Assembly (NCBI RefSeq): GCF_029784155.1
Contig: NC_073692.1
Coordinates: 158,129,582-158,193,581, forward strand
Length of the DNA: 64,000 bases
DNA from: Uranotaenia lowii
Lineage: Eukaryota; Arthropoda; Insecta; Diptera; Culicidae
Direction: 5' to 3'
In this document: piece after piece, positions 1 through 12,000 of the stretch
How the letters are laid out: each line of letters begins with the position of its first letter
Position numbering within the stretch: the stretch's first letter is position 1
Notes under the pieces: generated by a model
The model's input: the letters and a program-made list of their open reading frames with translations, nothing else
Told to the model about the DNA's origin: nothing
Database searches by the model: none
Position numbers and translations under genes: made by a program

Positions 1-2412
1 AAATTCTGATTTTTTTATCATAAAGCTCCTCTCTCTTTGCACTGGGAGCTAGTTTTGACGAAATAAGCTGCTATTTTAGTGCAGTAACCATTACTCCGAT
101 CGTGATCATTGCTAAGGACGAAATTATTAATATTTAATCAATGACTTATATTTATCCAATAATTTCCTGATGAAAAAAAAATCAAAAAAGTGTTTTCATT
201 TAAAAATAAAAAAAACTGCGCCTTTATGTTTTCAATGAAAATTGGATAGAAGACAAAATTTTAGAACTGTCTTTGTCTGACACTTCCAAATAGTGAGATG
301 AGAACTAATGGTCAAAAATAGTCAACGGATCTTTTATCTTTGGATTTTGTTTGATTTTTGCCAAGGGTTAGGGCTTCTCGAGTAAAGGATAAAGTTTACT
401 TTAGTAAAGGATCAAGTATCCTTCAATTTATAAAATGTCGTTGTTTTCGTTGTCTCACGAAAATGTATCTAGTTCATGGCCGTAGGAACGGGCATGAGGA
501 TCCAAATAAGCAAGCGAGCTATTGTATACTACACTCAAAATTTTAAATTCAGAACCAAATTATGATAATAAAGTAAGGTTGATCAAGAGTAACAATCAAG
601 ACTAAAAACTGATGCCAAAACCTCAAAACCCCTCCCAAATTCAAAACTACACTACACTTTTTCAAAATTTTCTCACTTGTTAATTGAAAATCAGGTCTGA
701 ATGTGAAATTTTAAATTAAACCCATTTCGGAGGTTCCGATTTCGTGATTCCCATTACCAAAATTGTATTCCTTTTTTCGTATTTCGGATTCTGTATCCAG
801 TTAAGGATTCTTGATTTTCAGTTCAAAAATCATAAGATATTAGAAATGAAAAGCTGCTTTGAAATACTGGTTCAAATTTGGTTTTGCATTTCAAATCAAA
901 TTTGAATCATGTTTTTCGAGATCATAGCATTTTCAATATTTTGATAACAGTTTTCCGAATATAAAAAAAAAAGTTTTGAGTTATATTCAAATTTGAAGTT
1001 CTTAAACTTAATTTTTACACAGAATTTAAACATTTTGAGTTTCGAAATGGCTATCTAAGATTCAGGTCATTTGAAATTCATATTTTAATTGAAATTCACA
1101 ATACGGATTAAAAATAAATAATTTGAATAGTGAATTTAGATTAAACCTATACTACTGAATTTAAATAAATGATTCATGAATAAGGGCTCTTAAAACTCAC
1201 AAAATTCTGATCTGGATTAAGATTCGGAAATCCTATTTTTTTGAACATTACAGAAATCGTATGGCAATTGGGATACAAATTCAAAGCGCAATTTTGTGAA
1301 TTCAGGTGTATAATTCGAGTCAGAATGCAAAATCCAAATTCAGAAAAACATTTAGCTTGTAAATGAATTTTACAATCAACGTTAATTGTTGAGGAATTCA
1401 AGAGATAATTAACTTAAAATTGCTTATCAATTCAATTTCCAAATTTCAAAATTATTTTGTTAACCCAATTGATCTGAAGATCACGAATTTAAAGTAGAAT
1501 TGCAGTTTTTTTTGTTTTATGCGATAAACCCAAATTTTATTTTGAAAAAAATCATCTACAGGATTTTCATTATGGAGTTGATTCATAACGACAAATACTT
1601 GCTGTTAAAGAAACATATACCTGATTTTCATCTAAAAATCTGATAAACCGAGATATCTCTTATTTGGTCCGCAATGTGTTAATATTGAAGTTTTTTTAAG
1701 TCAAACTTCTAACTAAAATCATTTATATGGTCCAAGTTTTCATCAAGCAAATTTTATCCGAAAATCTGATGATTTTGATTTCTGACAATTATTTTTTAAA
1801 TTGATTTATTTTCATCAAAAGTTAAAATCTTTGAATCTGTAAAATAATTTGGAAAATTGAGCTTGTATGCTTGAAGTACCTATAAAATATGTTTTTTTAA
1901 AGAAATGGAATGCTTTCTTAAAAAAGTTAATTTTATGCTCAAATCAACTAAGTTTGATCTACCAGACTCCATAACAAATTCAAAGATTTTAAACATCGAT
2001 GAAAGTGAATTTAGCTCCCTTTTTAGGTTTAGCTAAAATTTTCTTAAGTTACGATTTAAGTCGAAAACTTTTAATGTAAAAGTACTTAAATAAGAATGAT
2101 CATATAGTTACAAACATGATTTGTTTTAATTTGTTTTGTATTCATGCAAAAAATCATAGGTAAAATTAGTAAATTTGTAAAAAAAAAATTGAATTCAGGA
2201 AGCCAAAATCTACCGTAAGCTGAGTAATCAATAAAATTCCATAAAAAGTTTTTAAAAAGGTAAGACGTTTTTATAGAAAAAAATTCTTTCTAAATAAAAT
2301 GTTATACCTTATCGTTTTCATCTTTATAGGAATTATGCTTAAATTTATGACGACTTTGATCACCGTTAGTTATATAACCCTTCGTTTCATAATGTAACAA
2401 ATTTGCAATAAT
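1..2412. other. AT-rich non-coding sequence with dispersed repeats
   Basis: No supported coding region. Short pieces recur elsewhere in the window: about 1-100 matches the reverse complement of about 52295-52395; about 119-170 resembles 40755-40805; and 225-300 resembles 48756-48830 (shared core TTTGTCTGACACTT). Confidence 0.5.
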
Positions 2413-2414
2413 TA

Positions 2415-4232
2415 CACTAGTTTACAAAATTTCAAAAAAAATCGTGAACTTGATTAATTGACCAATATTTTTAATGTAAAATTGGGCGCTGAATCCGAAA
2501 ATGAAATTCAAAAAAATCTCAGTAGAACCGTTTTTGAGTTATGCTCCAAATATGAAATTTCGAAAAAAATAAAAAAGTTCTTGTATTTAGATTAAAATAT
2601 CTCGGACGGCAGAGCAGTAATTTGAAATCCCTCTTTTGCATATTGAAAGTGAACAAGTTTTCTATCGATCATCTGAACACTTTTTTTGCGTTTGACCAAC
2701 AGTATTGCTGATATTAGTGACTTTATGAGAAAAAAAAATTATAAAAAACACATTTTTTTAGAAAAAATTTTGTTTCAGCGAAAGTTTTAGACTCGATGGT
2801 AGCATTTGAAAAATCTGATTTTCTTTTGCGCTTGAATGTCAATTTAAAACAAAGATTTCAAGTGGTTATTTATCAAAATCGGTTGAAAATTGAAGAAGTT
2901 ATGGCTACTTTACCATAACTGAAATTTTTGGAGTTTTTAATAATTTAACGAACCGCAGTACACTTATCATAGTATTGGAAGAATAAAACATGATAAATCT
3001 CACTCGCTCCAAGTCAAAATTATTTATTAGCTTACCAAAAGGTCACATGCCAAGTTTCTGGAAGATCTGACCATAGGGAGGGGTTGCTTAAGTCTCAAAC
3101 GTGAATAAAATTTAGAGGTATTTTGCCCGGGAGGAACGAAAAATACTGGTTTTTCATCAATAACTTCTTTAATCACTAGCTGATTGTTTTTTATGGTTGA
3201 TTTTCTTAAAGCCTAAGTTGAGACAAATATTTCACCCGAAGACTGTAACTCGATTGGATTTGAAACAGAAAAGTTATTGCGGTTCAAAGACTATATTTTG
3301 GTCGAAAATTGTCGTATAAATCGCAATGCGTAAAAAGTACTCATTCCGTGTTGGACAAAATTTGCGGCCTTTGAACCGCAATAACTTTTCTGTTTCAAAT
3401 CCAATCGAGTTACAGTCTTCGGGTGAAATATTTGTCTCAACTTAGGCTTTAAGAAAATCAACCATAAAAAACAATCAGCTAGTGATGAAAAAAGTTATTG
3501 ATGAAAAACCAGTATTTTTCGTTCCTTCCGGGCAAAATACCTCTAAATTTTATTCACGTTTGAGACTTAAGCAACCCCTCCCTATGGTCAGATCTTCCAG
3601 AAACTTGGCATGTGACCTTCTGGTAAGCTAATAAATAATTTTGACTTGGAGCGAGTGAAGTTTATCATGTTTCATTCTTCCAATACTATGATAAGTGTAC
3701 TGCGGTTCGTTAAATTATTAAAAACTCCATAAAATTTCAGTTATGGTAAAGTAGCCATAACTTCTTCAATTTTCAACCGATTTTGATAAATAACCACTTG
3801 AAATCTTTGTTTTAAATTGGCATTCAAGCGCAAAAGAAAATCAGATTTTTCAAATGCTACCATCGAGTCTAAAACTTTCGCTGAAACAAAATTTTCTCTA
3901 AAAAATGCGTTTTTTATAATTTTTTTTCTCATAAAGTCACTAATATCAGCAATACTGTTGGTAAAACGCAAAAACAGTGTTCAGATGATGGATAGAAAAC
4001 TTGTTCACTTTCAATATGCAAAAGAGGGATTTCAAATTACTGTTCTGCCGTCCGAGATATTTTAATCTAAATACAAGAACTTTTTTATTTTTTTCGAAAT
4101 TTCATATTTGGAGCATAACTCAAAAACGGTTCTACTGAGATTTTTTTGAATTTCATTTTCGGATTCAGCGCCCGATTTCACATTGGAAATGACCTTCAGT
4201 TTACTGAGTTCAAAAATGCTGTATAGAAAAGG
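2415..4232. mobile_element. Long palindromic (foldback) element, family P1, copy 1
   Basis: Two inverted arms of roughly 850 bp surround a loop of about 75-80 bp near 3290-3365. The left arm starts CACTAGTTTACA after a TA. Matching inner landmarks are GGGCGCTGAATCC at about 2485 and its complement near 4170. The right tip has decayed. No long open frame spans an arm, so this is a non-autonomous element. A second copy lies at 59989-61804 with the loop in the opposite orientation. Confidence 0.8.
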
Positions 4233-4746
4233 TTAAAAATCTCATTTTATTTTAATTTTTATTTGATGCACTCATCATTTCTATCTGTTAAAAATGATTT
4301 TTAAGGAAAAATAAAAATCACGAAATGAAGGGTTAAAAAAGAAAAGAAAATTAGTAGAATTCAATAAATATTGAAAATGAACGAGTAGAATTTATCACAA
4401 GCATTTTAATCATATGTCATCAAATTGTACCTCACGGAACAAATTTTTATTTTCCAAATCTTTACATGTTCTTACTAAAAGAACATAATTAAACCAATAA
4501 GACCGATAAATTTAATTATCGTTTTAAATTTACTATCTTATATATGACCAAATTTAACTGTAGTTTTTTTAATTTTCAAATAAACTTACCGAATTTTGGT
4601 TATTGAAATTCTTATCATGAACATGAATTCTAATCATTATTATTTCAGAATTCAAAAATACTTGTGTGAAGACGTAAAAGGGTATTGAAAACATAACATT
4701 CATATGTTTATCATTCCAGAGATTGTTTTTTATATATAGTTCAGTA

Positions 4747-5662
4747 GACTGGCCCAAATTGGTATGGGATGATTTTTACAACATTTTTTTCAACGCGGCT
4801 TCCCCTAGATTGGTGCGTTTAGGTGAAAAAATGACTTTCTGAAAGTTTCAGATCATTTGGCAGAAGCACGAGCTGGCGCAAAGGACATTAAATTTGTATG
4901 GAGATTTTCGGCAAAATGTATGAAAAATCTACATACTTTCACTATTTGTGTTCTAAAATATGTTTCCAGTATGCTAGAAAGCTCAGAATTTCAGGAATTG
5001 TAGTTCAAACAATGAAAAACAAAATTGTAGAAGATTGTGACGCGATATGAGTTGACTGTGATGAGTTATATGCATTTGAATGTGCGAGTTTTTTCGCATT
5101 TCATCGATATGTCGTGGATTATTAGTACTAACTTGTTCGTATTGTCACAATGAGAATAATATATAGAAAGTTTGTGTCCCCGGCATATTTGAAGCTTATT
5201 TATAACAAATATCTTTGCCAAAAGCTATTTTGGCAACTTTTCCGAGGACACAAACTATTATTTGTTATTCTTATTGTGTGACGATGCGATCAAGTTAGTG
5301 CGATTATTAGCCCATACACCGTTCACGATATAACTAAGAAATGCGAAAAAAGTCACACATTCAATTGCAAATAACTCATCACTGTCAACTCGTATTGCAT
5401 CACAATCTTCTACAAACTTGTTTGTCATTGTTTGAACTACAATTCCTGAAATTCTGAGCTTTCTAGCATACTGGAAACATATTTTAGAACACAAGGAATG
5501 AAAGTCTCCATACAAATCTCCATACAAATTTAAAGTCCTTTGCGCCAGCTCGTGCTTCTGCCAAATGACCTGAAACTTTCAGAAAGTCATTTTTTCACCT
5601 AAATGCACCAACCTAGAGGGTGCCGCGGGAAATATGAGGATTTTTTTTGTTATGGGCCAGTC
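4747..5662. mobile_element. Palindromic element with TA target site, family P2
   Basis: Ends GACTGGCCCA and TGGGCCAGTC form perfect terminal inverted repeats, each next to TA (4745-4746 and 5663-5664). Homology of the arms extends inward for hundreds of bases. No transposase is present; it is a MITE-like element ending about 240 bp before the first Pde6 exon. Confidence 0.8.
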
Positions 5663-5905
5663 TAATAGTTCAGTTTATGCAAATTTTGAACTTCACTACA
5701 TTTGATGTCTGTTATGATGAAATACTATACTATTTTTTTGGGGCTCCCTTGAGCCAATAATGCCCCTTATTAACTTTTACCTTGCTTCCAGGATCTCGCT
5801 AACAAACCAAAAAAGTTTTTATGAACGGAATGCAATTCATATAATTGTTTTATATCCTTATTAATGAGTTTATGTTGTTTTTAATTAATTATTTTTCTTT
5901 CACAG

Positions 5906-6061
5906 GATGAACGTTTCAATCGGGAGATCGACGTGCACACCGGGTACCGTACAAAGGCGTTACTTTGCATGCCCATCAAGGATGCTTCGGGAGATGTGGT
6001 TGGAGTAGCCCAGGTCATCAATAAGCAAGGCGATCAGTGCTTCACCGCAGCTGATGAAAAG
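5906..6061 (+). CDS. Pde6: Pde6 exon: end of GAF-A
   Basis: 52 codons, phase 0 at both ends, preceded by a pyrimidine-rich tract and CAG, followed by GTAAAT. The translation starts [20 protein letters not shown] and ends [11 protein letters not shown], carrying the GAF-A NK-x5-F-x3-DE motif of cGMP-binding GAF domains. It is isolated: the next exon is 8.5 kb downstream and no earlier exon was recognised in 1-5905. Confidence 0.88.
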
Positions 6062-9000
6062 GTAAATTTTTGAAACCTTGAATCATTTTCTGTATTTAAG
6101 ATGAGGAAACAATTTTGTTCGACCACGTGTCGTTGAAAACATTTATACTCGTGAATTTTGTTACGTTATAAATCGTTATTTTTTTTTTGGTCGATGGATT
6201 TTTAATCCATCGTTTCAATAATTACAAAAGCTTAAGCTTCGGCAAAAGCTAATTAACTGATGCGACATAAATTTGTTACGAATCTCACCATGCAGCTCCG
6301 ACATTTACCCGGGGGTCAAAAATGTAAAAGTTTCAATGACTTCGTTGTTCGACTATCCGGTTTAAATATTTATGATAAAATCATAAATAATGATTTCCCG
6401 CATCCGGGGTTGCCTGATTTCGTTGCTGATCTTTGTCCCTGCCACCATCACCAATCGGAATGTCACAAAACAACCCCCAAAAGCTTTTTTTTAATCCATT
6501 CGCAAATGTGGCCAACGTCATTCGGTTGGATGTCCGATTACCCTTCCTCCATCGGTGCCGCTGATTTAATGAAACGTCACATAGCTTTGGGAATTATCCT
6601 TGAATTGCGATGCAACCCCAACGATGATTTAATACTGACTTTTTTCCAAATTAATTTGTAAATGTCCTTAATATAAAACATCAACGCGGATGGCGCAATT
6701 TCAAACGAACATCGAAAATCGAAAATTGGAAATCCATTCCACTCCGCCAAAAACCACTGCTGGAATATTCCATCAGACAGACATCGGCAGCAGTGTTAAA
6801 TAATTAACATATGATCGGATTTCGCTTAAAAATTAATGCGATATTGATGCGAATGTTCATGTACCGTACCAGCTCGATTGTAGCCTCTTCCATTTCATCA
6901 AACGAAAGAGGTGTGATAATTAATTCTTTATTTTATGAGTTGTCATTCAGTATGCACGTTTCCGAACATGGACACTTTCAAATTGAACATTTAATTGGGT
7001 GATTGCCTTCGGGATTCAAAGGTTTTTTTTTTTGCACTTCCTGCGTAGAATGTGAACTGAAAACAGATTATTTTAGTAGCATACATTAAATGTGTTATGA
7101 AGTCATTTTTAACTTTCTTTAAACAAACTTTGTAATAAGGTCAGGAAAATAGAAACTCACTTTTTTTACTTTCTTTTAAACTTTTGAAAATAGGTTAAAA
7201 ACATTTAAAAAGTCCTGCAATTTTTGACAAAAGGAAAACAACGGTTAATAATGGATGATCAACTTAAGCGAAGACCGCAAGTAATTTTGACTTCTGCGAG
7301 TTATAGAAAAGGGAATACGGGAAATTTAAACCAAATCGAAATATTGATATGATTTAAAGCGAAAGTCAAATAGTTATGCAGTCACCGACAAAATTTTTAG
7401 ATGAAATTAAAGCTTTTTTTGATATTTCTGTTGTGATGTCAGATTTTATAGATAATTTTATCTCCGAAATTGTATACAAAATAAACAGGGTGACCACTTA
7501 TTCGGGAAAGTCGGAAAATGCGAGAAAAGTCGGGAATTCCTCCAAGAAATCGGGAATTTTCAGCCCAGCACATATTTGAAATTTCAAGTTACACGTCTCG
7601 TAATTAAATTATCACTAGTAATTGGAACTTCGATTAAAAATCGCTTCCATTTGAAGTGAAGTCGCTCAGCGCTTAAACGCTTAGCATAGTTACGAGTTGT
7701 GGTTGAATGTAACATTTTAATGAATATTTGGAATATGATTCTCATGTACAAGTTTGTAAATGCGAACATGATTGAACAAATTAGTTTGATTCCGGTCCTT
7801 ACAAAAAACTCGGGAAATCAAAAATTGAGGTTTAGTGGCCACCCTGTATATAGACAAAGTATTATTTGAATGTATGTTACTGAAAAAAATCGGAATCAGC
7901 TTTTGTTTTTCATAAAGATTTATTTTTTCATCAGTTGGCTATCATTGATTCCAATCAAATCTGATTCATCTTTCAAATGCCACTGCACCTAAACCAGAGT
8001 AGATAGATAGAATCTTCCAAAATCTTCCAAATCAATCATTAAAACATAGGCAACAAGAAAGCTAATCCATTGAATTATCAATTAATTTAAAAAAATGTTG
8101 AAAAATTCTTCTAAGTACAATGCTAAAAAACTTATTTTTTTCTATTTCGTATTTTGTGTTAATTTTCAAAAAAAACCTAATTTAAAAGCCCTTTTATTTC
8201 AATTTTTCATTTATTTTTTTAATTAAGTGAGTTTTTGTTTTTCAAATATGAATAATCTTTTTGGAAGCTTGTAATTTCAAATTTTTAATAAGATATATTT
8301 CAAAGTTATCGACGTTTTTCACCAAAAAAAGGTCAATAACTTCGAAATATAATTAATCGCGGTGATAATACCAAAAATCCAATTTTTAATAAGAAAAACA
8401 TAGTCTGTTACTTTTGTCCTTTCCAGGATCTAATATTTGAATGACGGTAACAACATGTTTAGGGCTTGAAATATTAAACCAGGTAACCTACGCTTGACAA
8501 TTTATAAACGTTTAATTTATTTTAATTATTTCAAATTTTCATTTTTGAATCAATCATGATTTCTGAATTCATCAAAGCTTAATGAATTTTTGAATTTTAA
8601 ATGCCTAATCTTGATGCGCAATTTTAACTAAATCAGTATTTGCATTTATCACAAAACTTAATTTTCCTTATTTTTAGTTTTATCAGTTTCATTTATCAAT
8701 CAAGAAATCACATTTCCAACTAATACTTTGTCAGTTTAAGCTTTCAGTGATGAATCAAAAATATTTAATCTTATATATAAAAATGAAGGCATTTTCTTTG
8801 TAACACCATCACGTATGAATGGTCGGCCCGAATGAAGTGAAATTTGGTATCTGAGGGTTTTCGGGGTCAAAGATGGTTTGTATAATAGTTTCAAGAATCT
8901 CACTTTTTATGGAAGAGGGGTTCCCATACAAAATGAACAAGAAACGGGACAAAACTCGAACAACTTGAAGACGATTTTCATGAAACTGATTCACGAGCAC

Positions 9001-12000
9001 GAAGAAGTTAAAGAACTGTAAACATTTTCCAACGATTTAATAAGTAACGGGTAGAACGAAGTTTATCGGGTCAGCTAGTTATATATAAATAAAGAAATTA
9101 TTGTGAACCACAAAAATGATTTTTTTTTTGGCATTTGATTTTGATAACTGGAAGGATTTGAAAACAAAAAACGATTGTATCTCTGATTTTGATCACTGGC
9201 AATTATGAAATAAAATTAAATAATTAATTTTTTTCTTCAAATTAAATTCAATGATCAAATCTGTGTTTTAAAGAAATTCTTAGAAGATCAAAATGGATAT
9301 TAATTTTGTTTCATAATCGAGAATTCACATTCAAATTTTGATGATTTTTTTTTTAAATTTAAAATATATCCGCAGAATGATTCAATCTACCCTTCAATTA
9401 AAAATGAATAAATGAATAGAAAATCAATACTATCATTGTTAACAATTTTCATCATGTTGCTAAATTTTTGAATTTTTTTTCATCAAGGTTAGAAATGAAC
9501 CTTCAACTGGGGCAACATGGAACATTTTTCAACTTCAATGGCTTTTGAAAAACCCACGTCCACAGATAATTATACCCTTTATGCATCAAAAGTTTTCAGG
9601 TTAGTGAGGCATCAAACTGAAGTAGTCAGAAAAATTATTTTGAAGTTTATTATTTATTTTTAAGTTTTTTAAAACATGCGATTTTCACTATATTTAAAAA
9701 AGGGTAACTTGCAACAAACTTTGATTTTTATGAAAAATCTAATAAATGTATAGTTTTTGATAAGTTTTTGATGCTATAAAAGCCATTACACATCTAAAAA
9801 CCAATTGCAGTAATTTCTGGTTCTGGTTCTGGCAACTAATCTTTAAACTGAATTATCTTTACTGAATTATAAAAATATTTATTTTAATAAATTTGGTGAT
9901 TTTTCAGTGCTAAACAAATGTTGTATCTAACTCCGCTGTTACATGATGCCCCGTTTGACGGATTTTAATCATTTGAATTTATTTTTCTATTTTAAATCTG
10001 GTGTTATAGTTTATGTAGATTTCTACACGGAATCTTATGGTTTTATTCGAAATTTTAATTTTATTTCGTTTTCTGGTTTTTCGGAAAACAAATCTTTCAT
10101 TCAAAAAAAAAAGGAACAGCATTTTTAATAAATACCGGAAAAAGCATTGTGTTCAAACTTCTTTTTTTATTAATTTTGAAGCGTACAAGTGAAATGTATA
10201 ATTTTTCGAGTTTTTGTGATGATCATTAGTAGAAAATTATTTAAGGAATCATTTTTCAAATTAATTGTGTGTGTTTGATGTTGTTATTATTTTCTTGCTA
10301 ATTTAGAATTTCAAAACCCGATATAATAAGCTTAGACAAAAAAACGATTCCTATAGTATTTTGGAAGAATATTTGTAAACAAAAAAAAAATTTCCTATAT
10401 ATTTTCTTATGGTTTGTCCATCCGGTAACTCATCTATTGATTTCCTTTTTTCAAAACATTTTTGAGTTTGAAATTGAATGAAAATGTTTTCAAATCTGTT
10501 CGGATTATGTCAAATTTTACATAGACATTTACTAGGTAGTACACTGGGCTACACTCCGTTTTGAAAACTGGAAAAGATTTTTAATGCTTTAAACTATTAC
10601 GCTCTGATTTTTGTGTAAATTACTTGAAAAGCAAAAAGTAATCAAAATGAGCTATCAATACCAAAATGATAGCATAATTGAGTGTCACATTCTTCTGGAT
10701 GCAAAGATTTGGTCATATGTCGAAAGATGATGCCTAACCATAACTTAAATAACGCATTCAGACTCAAATGAAAGGAATATTTTGTATTCGACTTTTTGTG
10801 ATGAAAAATCAGATTTGATAAGGTGTTAAAAATTAAATCGAACTAAAAACTTACAGCAAACTTGTTTTTACCGGCATAGTGCGCGCATTTTTTAGTGTTG
10901 ATTTTTTACTCATTGAAAAATAGGCATCATCAATGTAACATTATTTTGAAAACTGAAGTTAGACCTAGGGGAAAGTCTGGTATAACAGACACTTTCAATA
11001 TTTTGAAAGTAACGACGTTTGGCACAAATCTATTGATGGGAATATATTTGCCTAAGTGTATCAACACTTTCGAGACTCATTGTTGACTTACAGTAAGCAA
11101 GGTCTCGTAATAGTAAACGAAACAAACAAAAACATTGAGGATGCACCATTTGATGTAATTTTCTCTACTAAGAAAATAGTCCATAACTCGCTACATTATC
11201 GGAAATTTCAACCATTTTTAATGGTGGAATATTTATTAGGCTTCTCATTGACCACCTGGAGTAAACCCAGCGAATGTTGGTCAACGGGCTTAAGCAACAA
11301 AGGTTTTGAAAAAATGTTGCAAGGTCGGGTAAGACGGACACTTCAAGGTCGGGTAAAACGGACACGTAAGTTTCTCCATGTATTTCTAGTTTTTCATCGG
11401 ACTGATCCTCCAAATGCCTCAAAAAGACCCTGGCGAGAGCAAATGTCACGCGAAAAGCACTCTGCATCTCAAACAGGCCATAAAAACTGTTAAAAGTGGA
11501 TCCTAGGTAAAGGATCCTATGAAATACGGAATTCCGAAAACCATCCTTTTTCGCTACAGGAATTTTACCAGTTGGCTCCGTTTTGGTTTATACATATACT
11601 CAAATGGGTTATTCACAAAATTATGTAATTCAACAGAAATTTTTCCGGCAATATCTACCTTTCTACGCAGTGTCTATTTTACCCGACCATTTTTAAAAAG
11701 TGTAATTTGCAAGCATGTTTTAGATTGCTTCAAAAACAGCCTTGATGAAGGAAATTCACTGATGCCAATGGTTATTGCGTTAGCACACAACATAAACAGC
11801 CATTCTGATCGAAAACAGCGATGAAAAAGCAATATCTTATTTTTTTTATTTCGAGTCTACCTTAGGGTGTCCGTCTTACCCAACTTTCCCCTACATGGAC
11901 CTCTTTTCTTCTATTTAACTAATACTAACAGTTGAATCGCAACGACTGTTATGACCCTCTCCCCGACTAGCTTAGGAAAACGAATAAACTCGGCACATGG

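Noticed and set aside
6260..6661. 133-codon open frame in the large Pde6 intron
   Set aside because: No recognisable domain, no promoter or splice logic; chance open frame in an intron.
11056..11493. 145-codon open frame
   Set aside because: It lies inside a TIR element, overlaps an antisense frame of similar length and contains the repeated tip motif.
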